Source of the DNA: Rheum nobile
Taxonomy: Eukaryota; Streptophyta; Magnoliopsida; Caryophyllales; Polygonaceae
DNA: 64,000 nt
Reading direction: 5' to 3'
Assembly: GCA_027886185.1 (NCBI GenBank)
Contig: WOAB01000093.1
Span: forward strand, 5,394,001-5,458,000
Below the pieces are notes generated by a model that had not been told where the DNA came from, did not search any database, and saw only the letters and a list, made by a program, of their open reading frames with translations. Below are positions 10,514 to 21,687 of the stretch, in pieces. Every line of letters begins with the position of its first letter. Position 1 is the first letter of the stretch. The position numbers and the translations under genes were made by a program.

Positions 10514-11593
10514 GTGATTGAGTTCTTCTTCCAAATATATATCAAAAAAAGGGGAGTTTGAAACATATATATATATATATATATATATAGTAATTAATTA
10601 ACCTTTTTCATATGAGAACTAGCTAGGGGGTGAGCAATTGCGTTGCAGAGCAAGAGAGAGAAAGAGGAATCTTGAATTTAGGGTGTTGTGTAATTCAACT
10701 GAGATACCATTAATGGTAACAAATCAAGAAAAGTAAGTAGGAGCTACTAGCAGTGGCTATGTCCATCAGTTCAGTTCAGTTTGACAGTCTAAATCATCTC
10801 CGTAGAGTGAAACTCTGGATTAATATATATATATATATATATTTATTGTTGTTTATTCTCTTTTCCATTTGCATCCACTAATTTTTATAATTTGGTTCTT
10901 TTGGTGTTTTAGACAGTGGGTGAGATTTGAAATTTTGATGGGGGTATTTATAACAAAGTTATGTTCTTTAAAGTGCACTTTAGCTAAGGACTTGAAAACA
11001 GCCAAAGATTACTAATTCACCCAATTTGGGTTAGTTGTTGTGATTGATAAATAGAAGAAAACTGGTCAATATATTAGTTTTTCGTGGAAAAGCCAAATAC
11101 TTATCTAAATTGTGATGTGGCTTTGGCTTTCTGTTTGAAAGTAACGGTTACTTGTTGCATGAAGAGGGGAAATCAATGAAGATGTTTTTTGTTCCTTAAT
11201 TTAATGTATTGGTAGGGGCCTTGTAAGTTGTAACTGCATCATGCAAAGAGAGAGCAGAGGTAGAGTGTTAACGATGTATGCAGTTTTGTTGCCTTCAACA
11301 CTCCAAAAAATCCTTTCCCCCCTTAAAATGCATTGATTTGATGATGCATTAAATCCTGCTTTTGGCCACATCTGATTCAATTTTCAGGTATGTATATTCA
11401 TGCTACTCGCATGGGAGGGTTTGGTGGGTTGTTTTGTTATTCGGATTTGCTCTCCTAAAAAAACCCTCCTTTTCTTCAGTTTTGTGCTAAATGTAGATTT
11501 CTTTTTTGTTAAAAAAACTGTAGTGTATTTGGGCTATAACGTTTAAGATGTGTTTTGTTTTAGGTAGAAGTAGGTTTAGGACTTTTGTAGCAG
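10514..11593. other. 3' flank of the MYB gene
   Basis: (AT)n microsatellites lie at 10565-10589 and about 10822-10842. The first probably falls in the 3'UTR, 50-75 bp after the stop codon. No other gene is recognised before the copia target duplication at 11594-11598. Confidence 0.6.
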
Positions 11594-11598
11594 TATCT

Positions 11599-12487
11599 TG
11601 TAAGAACAATGTATTCTGAATAAGGGAACAATGTGTGTTGAGGGAACTGTTCCATGCAAGTCTTGATCTTCTCTTGATGTTGACTTCGGCTTCAATAGAG
11701 AACGATCAATGAACACTGTAACTCGGATAATATTAGAATCGTGAGAACACTTTCCGAAATCAGAATTTTGCCCCTTATTAAGCCTTAGGGAATCCGCAAA
11801 ATCTGAAGTGAGATAAGACAAATCCTCTAGTTCTCTTCAAGGCTTTTGATGAGAACTAAACTATGTTCATGTAATTTGTGGAGTATGAATTCAACTCAGA
11901 TAGAGAACTCATGCGTTTTAATCTGATCTCCCAACACTATCACCGAAATGCCTTTATATAGGCTTTTGGGCGGTTACAAGGAACGATTACGGCGGTTACA
12001 AGCAGTTATTAACGGTTACCAACCGTTCCAACTGCCACCAACCGTATTCAAGAATATCCAACTACTTCTATCAGTTATCAACTGATTTAAGGTAGTTAAG
12101 AGGCGATTATTTTGTCGGTTACCAAGGCGGTTACAAGACATTTATCACGTGCTGAAACTTTAACCATGCCTAAGGGAACTTGACGTTCCCACCTAGGGAA
12201 CGACTGATCCCTCCAAGAAACGACCACTCGTTCAACCTTATGTAACGTCGATCTGTCTTAAAGACACAATTAACCTCTCTGATGCACTATTCCCGTATGG
12301 GTAACGTCACATATCCTTAATGTCTTCCTCAGAATTTCAAGTATGCTTACACGAGTGTGTACTCCATACCTCCAAACCCGTGATGTAGCTAAGTAAGATC
12401 TTATAATGTCATATGAATCCCGATCGCACTAAATGGCACCGTTCCCTATATGGGAACGGTCTCTTGATAACACTAAAATCACCAACA
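11599..12487 (-). repeat. 3' LTR of copia-1
   Basis: This LTR is the same length as its partner at 47739-48627 and nearly identical. A purine-rich tract (reverse complement of CCTCCCCCATTTT, about 12490-12502) abuts the LTR at 12488, as a polypurine tract should. Its U3 holds several CGGTTAC and AACGG words around 11971-12135. Confidence 0.93.
11951..11960 (-). promoter_or_regulatory. TATA box of the copia-1 LTR
   Basis: On the minus strand this reads TATATAAAGG. It lies just downstream of a U3 rich in GTAACCG/CGGTTAC words. The same box is at 48091-48100 in the 5' LTR. It probably fixes the U3/R boundary near 11925. Confidence 0.6.
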
Positions 12488-13026
12488 ATCCTCCCCCATT
12501 TTAGTGTAATTCTTGATTCACAAAATAAGCAAATCTTCATCCCAAACTCATGCATAAACACAAATATCGTAACGATTGAATTTATGTCTTAGTGTAATTA
12601 CACATTTCAAACACCTGAGAATCATGGTGTCCTAAGGATTGAACCAATCAACCTCTTTGGATGCATGAAGATAACACACACATGAATTACTATACAATTA
12701 CATAGTCTAACTTGACTCTCTTAATGGCCTTGAGTCCTTATCCATTCATGAGCGTTTTGAAGTCAACCCAAACTTCATGAAGCGGCCAATCTTCACGCCC
12801 ATATAGGTAGATCCTTTTAAGGAACGCATCCTCAATCGTGCAGCTACAATCTGCACTTTTTCAAAGAAACTATTAAGAAATTGATGTCAACCTCTAAACT
12901 TGTAGGAACAGAGCACATACCTGGGGACTGTTCCTTTGTGCTCTCAGTTTCTAGGTATAGGCTTTCCACATTGAATTCGTTCCCAATATTAATTGGAAAG
13001 GAATTGGGTATCCCACCGCTAGAAAA
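12488..13026 (-). other. 3' non-coding region of copia-1
   Basis: This lies between the copia-1 stop codon (13029-13027) and the 3' LTR. It contains the polypurine tract next to the LTR and no open frame of note. Confidence 0.75.
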
Positions 13027-13080
13027 CTATATGGGTCTTAATCCCATCCCCTTAGCCGACTTGGAAACCAAGTCCCTAGC
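13027..13080 (-). pseudogene. C-terminal tail of copia-1 polyprotein
   Basis: On the minus strand, joining ...DHLTKGLA (27240 side) to RDLVSKSAKGMGLRPI (13075-13030) across element A restores the typical copia polyprotein C-terminus, ending at TAG 13029-13027. It is separated from the rest of the RNase H domain by 14 kb. This join shows that A inserted into copia-1 coding DNA. Confidence 0.88.
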
Positions 13081-13788
13081 TGATGCGACCCCGGTCACGA
13101 CATTGACAGCGGCCAACACCAAAGCACTTGGATATTTCCTCAGCACTTCTCGTGCCATTTGAGTTGTTTTGGCATTATGAGGTTCACATGACAATTTCGA
13201 GACATTCTGAGACACTTTCTATTTTTAGTATTTTTCGTATTTAGCATTTTCCCTTCTTAGCAGTTTCTATTCTTAGAATGTTTCTAAGTTTGGAAAGTTA
13301 CTGTTTTTAGTAGTTACTATATTTGGATGTTGTCGTATTTGGCAAGTTTATATTTCGGGATGTCGGGCCTCTCTTGTGCCAAGAGAGCCGATCCACTTAT
13401 GTTTTGAGGCCCATCGGGCAAGAACCTTGTTTTGGCTCCTATATGAGTCATTCTTTACCTAATTAATTGAGTACGTTGAATTGAACTAACCTAGTTGCCG
13501 TCGAGTGCACTCTCGCCGCTTGGGTTGATTCGATCTCAACCACGCCTCCGTCGTCATCGCCGACCACCCAACCCCTCTCGCAAGTCCACCGAACCCTCAC
13601 GCCTTGCTTATGATCCCCTTCACCCACTTTGGCTCTCGGCCACAACCGAGATCCCTCCCCCTCCAGTCCGGTCACGTTCAACCCGGTTTTGGCTTGGATT
13701 CGTCCCGGTTCGAGTCGAGTAAGACGACGCGCGCCAACCTCCTACCTATATCCGCTCAGATTCGCGTTTTGGGAGCCTGGAATGCATC
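13081..13788 (+). repeat. 5' LTR of element A
   Basis: It pairs with 26525-27234 with scattered substitutions. The 6-bp termini TGATGC and GCATCA are inverted. A TATA-like CCTATATGAG lies at about 13438-13447. Confidence 0.9.
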
Positions 13789-15100
13789 AACTGGTATCAG
13801 AGCAAGGGGTACAAGGTTGGTCCTTTCTTACTCTCATTGTTCTCACGTTACAAATTCAGTCTTTTACCTTGCTTTCGCCTTTCGTTTGTGTGGCTTGCCG
13901 CTATTGTTGTTCCTCCTTTTGTTTCGGTTTGTGTTGTTGTTGGTTGCCGCCAACAAGCCCCTACCCTAGGTTGAATTTGTGGCTTTCTTAAGCCCTTGTT
14001 CAAGACCGAGAGACCCTTATAGAAAAAAAAAAAACGAGTGATAGCCGTGAGAAACCCTAACCCTAGTCGTGGACTTTGCTTGCATTGAATCATCCTAAGT
14101 TCACATATTTATTTGCTAGAGTTCGTGATTATTGTTGGAATTTTTCTACGTTGTTCTCTCCGAGTTTTCATACATAAATTGCATCTTTCTAGTCTCTCAT
14201 CTCTTGCATGCTCACGGCCTAAGTGAAAAAATTGTTGGCCGTGCACTATTGCTCTTCGTCTTCAATCAAAACTTGTGTCAATTTTTTTTTAAAAAAGGCA
14301 TTCGGTTTACAAAAAAAAAAAACAGCCACCGAATTAGAAAAACAAAAGCCTTAGGCGATCTCGGCGAAGCCGATTCACTATTGACACAGGTCCATTAATC
14401 CCACCTCCCCGTATTCTCTCTATGTGGATTCTAGGAATTGCATGCTAGATTACTTCTTACCTAGTCACTGATTTTTGGCATCTGAATTGTGAGGTTAGTG
14501 TGGTTTTTGTGTTGGTTTAGTCTAAGGATGGGCATCCGGTCCGGACCGGACATTTACGGTCCAGACCGACGGACCGTAAACTTTTTAAAGTATGGACCGC
14601 GGACCGGACCGGACCGGATCGTTACGGTCCGGTCCACGGTCCAGACCGGTAAGACCGGATTTTAAATTTTTTGGCTTTTAAAGGGTTTGATTACGGTCCG
14701 GACCGGACCGGATTGTAAATATTATGGACCAGACCGGACCGTAAAAATTACCCCTAAAAATATTTTTAACCTTTTTTTTTTATTTTTACGGTCCAACCGG
14801 TCCGGACCGTAAAAATTACGGTCCGGACCGGACCGGACCGTAAGACCGGAAACGTAAAATCCCCGGACCGTGGACCGGACCGTAAATTTCCGGTCCGGTC
14901 CGGTCCGGTCCGGTCTTACGGTCCGGTCTAGTTTTGCCCATCCTTAGTTTAGTTCACGCTGAGTCAGCCTAGCCACTCCGCCCTCACGACCTTACCCAGA
15001 TTAGTGACCTACGTGAGACATTGTGGGTTTGATTTGATCTATTTTGTTCCTTATTTTTGTTCCCTTTTGTGGTTGTTTCTGCTCTTTTTGTGTGTTTTCC
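13789..15100 (+). other. Leader region of element A
   Basis: It starts with the primer-binding site at 13791-13806. It has no convincing gene before the gag start at 15101. A hAT miniature element (14523-14946) is inserted in it. A short CCCTAACCCTAG near 14056 is too small to be telomeric. Confidence 0.7.
14523..14946. mobile_element. Non-autonomous hAT element built of GGTCCGGACCG words
   Basis: The inverted termini are TAAGGATGGGCA and TGCCCATCCTTA. The flanks GTTTAGTC (14515-14522) and GTTTAGTT (14947-14954) are an 8-bp target duplication with one mismatch, as for hAT. Nearly the whole 424 bp is variants of GGTCCGGACCGGA and GGACCGTAA in both orientations, so either strand reads much the same. 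The design matches the element at 5310-5584, but with a different repeated word. There is no coding capacity. Confidence 0.85.
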
Positions 15101-15800
15101 ATGGTGTCTTTAGGTACCAAGGCGGACACAGCGTTTGCCGCTAGCCAGGACACCGAGGAGGCCCTTGCCCGAGAGAACACGGAGCTTTGAGCACAGCTCG
15201 CCGAAGCCAGACATATCATCTCTGCACAAGCCGCGACCGCGGCAGCAGCAGCCGCGACCGCGGCCCACACCGCGACCGCGGCCAAAACCGCCGCGACCGC
15301 GGCTCCAACTGTCCCAGCAGACACAACTGCTGTTGATCTCCTGTTGGCGCCCGCGACAACTACCGACACCACGCAGCGCTTGGAAAAAGGAAAGGGTTCG
15401 ATGCCCTCGACCTCGCAGCTCCAGCCGGGACTTCGCCGCCTGGACTCCATCATCGAGTCCCAGCTGAGGAGCACGACTTCAACAGATACGAACCCCAGTG
15501 CTCGCCAGCGGACGAGTTCGCATACGACTCCGCCGAGCATGAGTCCTCCGCCAAAGAATTGGGGCTCTACCCTTACGTCGACGCCACTGACCGACGTCGA
15601 TGATACGAGTCCATGCAGCGGGACGAGGCACGTCAGGATGCCATCGAGCGCCGCCGAGATGCAGCTCACAGCCACGCCAGCGGCAGTGCACCACAGACGG
15701 CGCCGTCGCACCCCACGACCAGCCGCGATCCCGACACTGTTCCGCGTTCTGCACCGTGACCCAGGTATGTGACTCCCATTGCTTGTATTGAATATGATGA
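15101..15800 (+). pseudogene. 5' part of element A gag, cut by element B
   Basis: The ATG at 15101 opens a frame starting MVSLGTKADTAFAASQDTEE. A TGA interrupts at 15188-15190, then an Ala/Thr-rich stretch is coded by the GC palindrome cluster at 15231-15302. A shift to another frame gives EEHDFNRYEPQCSPADEFAY and ends CIEYD at the B insertion. Across B the frame continues as EEGFEVTGVPNPGNFHPP, which proves that B lies within gag. The protein is a Ty3/gypsy gag N-terminal region without recognisable catalytic motifs, broken by at least one stop and one frameshift. Confidence 0.7.
15231..15302 (+). repeat. GC palindrome cluster (CCGCGACCGCGG) in A gag
   Basis: Four copies of the near-palindrome CCGCGACCGCGGC are spaced 9-14 bp apart. 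In the gag frame they read as Ala-Ala-Thr-Ala-Ala type repeats. A related cluster is at 25931-26006 with similar flanks (TCTGYACAAG), which indicates an internal duplication within A. Confidence 0.85.
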
Positions 15801-17427
15801 TGTAACACCCCCAAATAACCTCTTGAAAGTATTACCGCCAGTGACCTCAGACGTACTGTTCGATGTCACCCAAGGCTTTTCCAGTTGATATAAATCATCA
15901 AACAACAATTATGATACAAAATATCATAACTTTCAATTAAAATCATTGTCTCGGCATTACATCCATAATCCGAAAGACAACCAAAATACAGTGGAAGACT
16001 TAATACAAGATATATTTAATACAACGGAAGACTTTAAATAACCAACAAAAGGGTCTTGATCACAATGATCACCCGCCAAAGATCTTAACCTGAATAAACT
16101 GGTCAAAACACCATTCGCCTCTATAGTCGTTATAGCCTTCACGGGATGACAACTTATCTGATGTGCCGAATCGAACGGATGACACCAGCCAACCATGCAG
16201 AGAACAATTATGGTTGGTTAGTCTAATGAAAGACTATGCAAGGGTACAAAGCAGAGTGGTCCGAAGTAGTCGTATTAGGTTAGACTCATCGTTTCTCGAA
16301 TAACAACCGATGACGATAGTCAACCACCATACTTCTACTAGAATACATGAAAAGACATGATCAAGAGAAGATTCTAGAGACCGAGTCTCACAACAATCAA
16401 TCCCAAAAGAAGACTCCAACGAATTGAGTCTTATCGGAAATATGACAAATGTTGGGAAACATAAATATGACACACAAGCGTTCAAAACGACTTGATGTTT
16501 TGGTTCACGACCAACCTCACCGCTCACGGCGAATCCAGATTGGAAAGAGAACATTACTCTGATCAAATTCAAGACGAGATTTCCTAGCTGTATTATTGCC
16601 TAGCTGCACTACTCGCCCAAGGGTATATTAATCATGTGCACTAAAGAACTTATCTCATTTAATTCCAAAACGATCATCACGTTATAAGCTTTTAAATCTC
16701 CTCACAAGAGATATCAGATCTCCTCACAAGAGATACTAGAGGGAATAATCCCGAAAGATTTGGCACTAGCGAAGTGCACCTACCCTGAGTAAGGGCATGG
16801 TCATGACCAGAGAGAGTACTGGGGACAAATCCACCAAGCACCAGTTATAAAGAAACAGCTAAACCCCCACAAGGTACATAGCGTTCCTACGAATACTCGT
16901 TCTAACTAAACAGTTACGAACGCAGTAATAATCCACATCAATGCCATCGTGGCCAATAACAGATATAATAGCGTTGTTCTAACAAATATACAACCTATCA
17001 TAATATCTGTATTTAATCACATATATATTTATAATAGCGTTGTTCTAACAGATATACAACCTATTATAATATCTTTTAAAATCACAAATAGTTATCAAAA
17101 CTGTTCCCAAAGAAAACAGTAAATCATCCCAAACTAATTAACAATTAAACAATTGATAATTAATTGAAACATGGAATGATAAGCAAGAGCGAACCGCCAC
17201 TTGCCTTAGATCCGACGAAAGCTTTAGCAAAGCTTAGAGACGACGAGTTCATGGGTCCGAAACAGGGACAGATCTGAGACCACAGATTCCTTCGGATCGA
17301 CCCATAAAGAAATCCTAAGTTAGATTCGACAAACACGAGTACGAATCTAGAGAATAATGAAAGGAATCGAAAGGAACGAAGCCCGATTGAAAGCCACAGA
17401 AGCCAAGGCCGAAACAAGCCAAAAGCT

Positions 17428-17495
17428 TCTGGGCGGCGGTCGCCGCCTGCCTTACGGCGGGCGCCGCTGTTCGTGGCGGCGGTCGCCGCTACGAA
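17428..17495. repeat. GC palindrome cluster downstream of the B TATA box
   Basis: It contains GGCGGCGGTCGCCGCC, ACGGCGGGCGCCGC and GGCGGCGGTCGCCGC with short spacers. The other LTR (23396-23435) has lost one unit. Confidence 0.85.
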
Positions 17496-17733
17496 CACCA
17501 GAAAATTTACGAGAGCAAAAACTCACCGACGTCAATTGTTTTGCTTCTCCTTTGCCTTGCTTTGGATTCTAAGCTTCTAAGGGCTTCCAAAGCTTCACTT
17601 TACAACTGGAATAAACACCAAATGAGCTCCGACGATCGATATCCAATTCTCCGGCGAAAGCTCGAATTTCCGACGAGATTAAAGTGAGAGATTTGAGCTT
17701 GGGTTTATGCTCAATCTGATCCCAAACCCTTCC

Positions 17734-17743
17734 CCTTTTATAG
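17734..17743 (-). promoter_or_regulatory. TATA box of element B LTR
   Basis: On the minus strand this reads CTATAAAAGG (the same at 23679-23688). GC palindrome clusters lie on both sides: 17811-17992 upstream and 17428-17495 downstream in the transcription direction. Confidence 0.65.
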
Positions 17744-17810
17744 CCAAAGTCAGGGGACAAGAAATGGGCAAGCCATGCAACGTGGAAGGCCAATATCAGG
17801 CATCTCCCCG

Positions 17811-17992
17811 GTCGCCGGCAAGCCTCTGCACCTACATCTGCAATAGTGGCGGCGGTCGCCGTCGTCGGCAAGGGGTCGCCGCCCATATCTTTGTCTGGCG
17901 GCGGTCGCCGCTTTCTAGGCCACTTGACAAGTTGGGGCTGACAATGCCGGCTAGTTGGCGGCGGTCGCCGCTTGCTTTACGGCAGTCGCCAC
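17811..17992. repeat. GC palindrome cluster upstream of the B TATA box
   Basis: It contains GGCGGCGGTCGCCGTC, GGGGTCGCCGCC, GGCGGCGGTCGCCGC (twice) and a decayed copy, spaced about 10-45 bp apart. The partner cluster in the other LTR is at about 23755-23937. Confidence 0.85.
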
Positions 17993-18274
17993 CAAGGCCA
18001 TAATTCATTCGTTTAAACTTTGGATCAACTTGGCCTTAGCCCGGGATAAAATAATCGTACACGAACGAGTATTAAGTCCCAAAATACGCCGAAATGTATT
18101 TTATTTCACTTAGAAAAATTATTACAGAGATGAAACATATTACCAAATGTCCGACTTCTCTGAATTAATTCGACTTGTAATACGGGAGTTGGAAAAATTC
18201 CAAAATATCCTTATAAAATGAGGGATATTACATTACCTCCCCCTTAAAAGAAGTTTCGACCCCGAAACTTGGTT

Positions 18275-18899
18275 ATTCCAGGCCGAAAACAACTCGGGAA
18301 AGCGTCTAAGCATATCCGCCTTAGTCTCCCAAGTAACCTCGGTTATACATTGGTAGGGCGATCTTAGAAAATCCCTCTACGTACTGTCTGTAACACCAAC
18401 AAGTCCTAGAAAACTGCGCACCTCATTCACATCTTGAGACCGCTTCCAAATAGCTACCGTTTCGATCTTCTAGGGATCAATCATAACCCTATCTTCACTG
18501 ATCACACAGCCTAAGAAGGCCATTTCCTTAATCCAAAAGTCATATTTAGACAACTTCGCATATAGCTGATTTGTCTAAGGATTGACCCCTATGAGCCTCC
18601 TTGCTCGGGGAATAGATCAAAATACCATCGATTAAGACCACCACGAACTTATCCAAGTACTGGAGAAAACATCGATGCATTAGATCCATGAAAATTACTG
18701 GAGCATTGGTGACTATGAATTCGTAGTGACCATATCTCGTCCGGAATGCAGTCCTCGGAGTATCTTCCTTACGAGTCCTGAGTTGGTGGTAACCAAACCT
18801 CAGATCGATTTTGGAAAAGACTTTTGCTCCTTGCAATTGATCCAACAGATCATCAATCCTCAACAACGAATATTTATTCTTGATCGTGACTTTATTCAA
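18275..18899 (-). pseudogene. Reverse transcriptase remnant of B fused to chromodomain tail
   Basis: Minus-strand blocks KVTIKNKYSLLRIDDLLDQL, VFSKIDLRFGYHQLR and FVVVLIDGILIYS mark a gypsy reverse transcriptase palm. The catalytic IDD motif has become IDG, and the MPFGLTNAP stretch is shortened. The frame then degrades through RSFLGL (about 18400) and jumps near 18345-18360 directly to EVTWETKADMLRRFPELFSA, which in element E is the last part of the chromodomain tail. RNase H and integrase are absent. The deletion spans about 2 kb compared with E. Stops and the mutated active site make it non-functional. Confidence 0.85.
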
Positions 18900-19429
18900 C
18901 TCTCGACAGTTGATACACAGTCGAAACGATCCATCTTTCTTCTTGACAAACTAAACCGGGGCACCCCAAGGCGATGCACTCGGCCTTATGTAACCCTTGT
19001 CAAGAAGATCCTCGAGTTGCTTCTTCAACTCTTGCATCTCAATCAGGAGTCATCCGGTACGGTGCCTCCGAAATCGGCGTAGTACCAGGCTCGAGGTCAA
19101 TTGTCAACTCCACGTCACGATACGGGGTAACCGGGAATATCTTCCGAAGAGATATCCGAAAATTCATTAATCACAGAAATATCAAGAATTGATGGTTCAT
19201 CTTTCATGGGCGAATCCAGGTAGCAAAGGTACTCGACACAACCTTGTCAAAGTAGCTTAAACGCAGCCATCACATTGATGAGCCTGCCGTTATCAACGTC
19301 ATTCAGACCCTTTAATCTGCATACACACTGGCCCCCAGATGACACCATCACAATGTTAGAGCTAAAATCGATTACCACCCCATGACGCGTCAGCCCATCC
19401 ATACCGAGAATAATATCGTATGGAACCAT
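18900..19429 (-). pseudogene. Protease and RT N-terminal remnant of B
   Basis: The minus strand gives IAMVPYDIILGMDGLTRHGV and VVIDFSSNIVMVSSGGQCVC, matching the protease region of E at about 53750-53860. Then comes the linker before RT, with SASPWGAPV and FVKKKDGSFRLC-like blocks. Stops and frameshifts are frequent. A segment in front of this (19512-19737) is foreign. Confidence 0.75.
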
Positions 19430-19511
19430 GGCTATCTAGATCAAATATGTTTCTAACTCCTTACCCTAAATGGTAATCAGGAAGTCTGACATACGCGTGG
19501 TTCCAACTAAA

Positions 19512-19737
19512 TGGTCACCATTTTGGACCAGCCCATTACATGGTTCACAGACGGCTCACTAGTGGCTCCGAGCCCAGGCCCAGCCATTACCAGCGTCCAC
19601 TGTTGCCATGAGCCGCTGTCCATACACCTCAACCCATCCTTGGTAGCATCACCTATAACAGGCAGCCATCTCCAAGAGGTTGTTGGTGAGTCTCGAATAC
19701 GAGACCTCACCCCATACCAAGCAACGAAACACTAACT
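19512..19737 (-). mobile_element. SINE-like insert in the protease region of B
   Basis: This stretch of about 225 bp interrupts a protease frame that is continuous in element E (between VVNLPNGEH and LVGTKR there). On the minus strand it begins near TTAGTGTTTCGTTGCTTGG and soon contains GGTATTCGAGAC-like sequence resembling a tRNA B box, within the hairpin GGTGAGGTCTCG-TATT-CGAGACTCACC. I see no clear poly-A tail or target duplication, so a tRNA-derived SINE is only one possibility. Confidence 0.35.
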
Positions 19738-19890
19738 TGGTATAAACCAAAGGTTCATATATAAGAAGAGTTACAACGAAAGGTTCACAACCTCGTTGCA
19801 TACAAAACTTACTTACCAACACAACTATCTAAAACGAAAGACTGGGTAACACCCAAATCAACAACATACCAACAGATGGTATAATGCACT

Positions 19891-21214
19891 TTAAGCATTT
19901 GGAGCATTGGGTCCATCCGCCTCACGCATCTCGTAAAGGCGTTGACCCTGACTTCCAGAAGCCACTAGGGCTTTCCCCTTGTTCTGCACAATTGTCTGCA
20001 TTGAAGGACTAGGAGCTTCCACTGGACTGAACCTGGGTTGGTTGTTCTGATTAACAGACCCCTGCCGTGACTCAGCTCCTTTCCACCTCCTCTGCTGACA
20101 GAACGTCTGCATATGGCCCTCCTTTCCGCAGCTATAGCACGTCTTTTTGTCCTTCAGACATTCATTACTCCTATGCCCGTGCATACCACAATTGTAGCAC
20201 TGGATCGAACTCTTGCCCTGACCCGAACATTGCGTAGACCCATCATGAGTCATATCCGTTTTTGCTCGGCCAGATTTGGCAAAATCAGACGGTGGCACAG
20301 GACGTTTTTTAAACCACTCGCCTGAGGCTGGTTCTGCACTTGCTTCTGGCTATTACGCTTCTTGGTCGACTCCTCCAGAGTCACCTCCAACTTATAAGCT
20401 GCATCCACGTACTGCTCCAAAGTAGAGCATCCGTGATGTACCATCATTGGCTTAATATCTGGATTCATCCACTCGTAGAAATACCAGATCTTTTGTTCCT
20501 CGCTGGATGCTTCTGTCCCAGCATACTGCAGCAAATGATTGAACTTAGTCACAAGCTCAGTCACTTTTAATCCATCCGTCTTAGGATATAGAAACTCCTT
20601 ATGCTTCTCTTCCCTCATAGCTCAGGAAAAGAAACGATCAATCATTTTTGACTTGAACATTCCCCAGTTCAAATCAGGATTATCGGCTAAACCGGTGCTT
20701 TGCCACCATTCACTAGCTTCTTCCTTCAACTAAAGGGAAGCTATATGCACCTTCTCATCTTCAGTGCATTCTATATTGCGGAATAACCGCTCCATGTGGG
20801 AAAACCAATGAGCCACCTTGACTAGCTCTCCTTTTCCATCGAAACTGTCAGGCTTCATAGAGTTAACGGCCTTCAGCGCTCGGCCATAATTCCCTCTATT
20901 GTTGACCACACCTTCCTGAGGTACGTGGGTCTCTTGTTCCTCGAATCTAGGAACTACTGGAGGAACTGGCACACCTTGTGCCTGAGGCGCGATCGGTCGC
21001 ATTATATCGCTTGCATCACAATTCCCCGAATAGCCGCAACTGCTGCTGCGTCAAACACCACTGGAGCGTCGGCCCGAGCTTGGCCATTGCCCTTTGGATT
21101 ATTGTGAGAAACAGACTCGTGTTCCTCCACAGGGTTCACAACATTCCTCACGTTTGGTCTGGGGTCATTACTCGGCCCAGCACCAGCACGGATAGTGTTC
21201 CTCGTGTTCACCAT
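19891..21214 (-). pseudogene. gag of element B
   Basis: Minus-strand frames give MVNTRNTIRAGAGPSNDPRP at the N-terminus (21214), then AAIRGIVMQAI, ALKAVNSMKPDSFDGKGELV and HWFSHMERLFRNIECTEDEK. Next come MREEKHKEFLYPKTDGLKVT and two CCHC zinc knuckles, CYNCGMHGHRSNEC and CYSCGKEGHMQTFC (about 20205-20110). This is a chromovirus-type gag that would form the capsid and bind RNA. It is split into three frames by stops and indels (around 21002, 20730 and 20620), so it is not intact. The same gag type occurs in C and E. Confidence 0.85.
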
Positions 21215-21687
21215 CTATTTACCGATCAAATTCCAAGGATTTCATACATTAATATCTTCCAATGTACTTAACGTAATGAAATCAACTTAGAAGACATCAA
21301 CTAGGTAAGTTTCATTAGATAAACTTCAAACCGAGTTACTAGGTTCTACAACCTCAAATCATAACGAGGGAACTGGGAATTCAAGCCTTATTGGAGATGG
21401 CAAAATCACCTCGGCTTCTTCCGAGTCCTTTTGAAGAGAAACTAAAGCACTCAGAATCTACGAGTGACGAACAGAGAATTAGTCTTTCTAAATATGTAAG
21501 TTCGTTTCCATATCAGACTAGAGGGAAGGCACGACTATGAACGGTAAAAAAAAATTTATTTGGAAATTCAGAGCCTTCGAGAACATTTCTCAGTTTCAAA
21601 CGAGTAAACGGTTTTATAAAAATTTCCGTTCCAAGAAAATGTTTTAAAACCCACCCGTAAAAAAAATTTCGGCTCTGATACCAAGTC

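Larger units (their letters stand above)
15801..18232 (-). repeat. 3' LTR of element B
   Basis: This 2432-bp LTR matches 21688-24177. It has two copies of a 22-bp repeat (ATCTCCTCACAAGAGATATC) at 16696 and 16718 where the partner has six. It shares blocks with the LTRs of C and E, for example GATATAATAGCGTTGTTCTA and AGAGCGAACCGCCACTTGCC, so the three belong to related families. Confidence 0.92.

Noticed and set aside
14050..14066. Telomere-like CCCTAACCCTAG
   Set aside because: Fewer than three units are present, in a retrotransposon leader. This is too short to mean a telomere remnant.
15001..15711. 236-codon minus-strand frame rich in Ala and Val
   Set aside because: It is the antisense shadow of the A gag frame and of the GC palindrome cluster. 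It has no family features.
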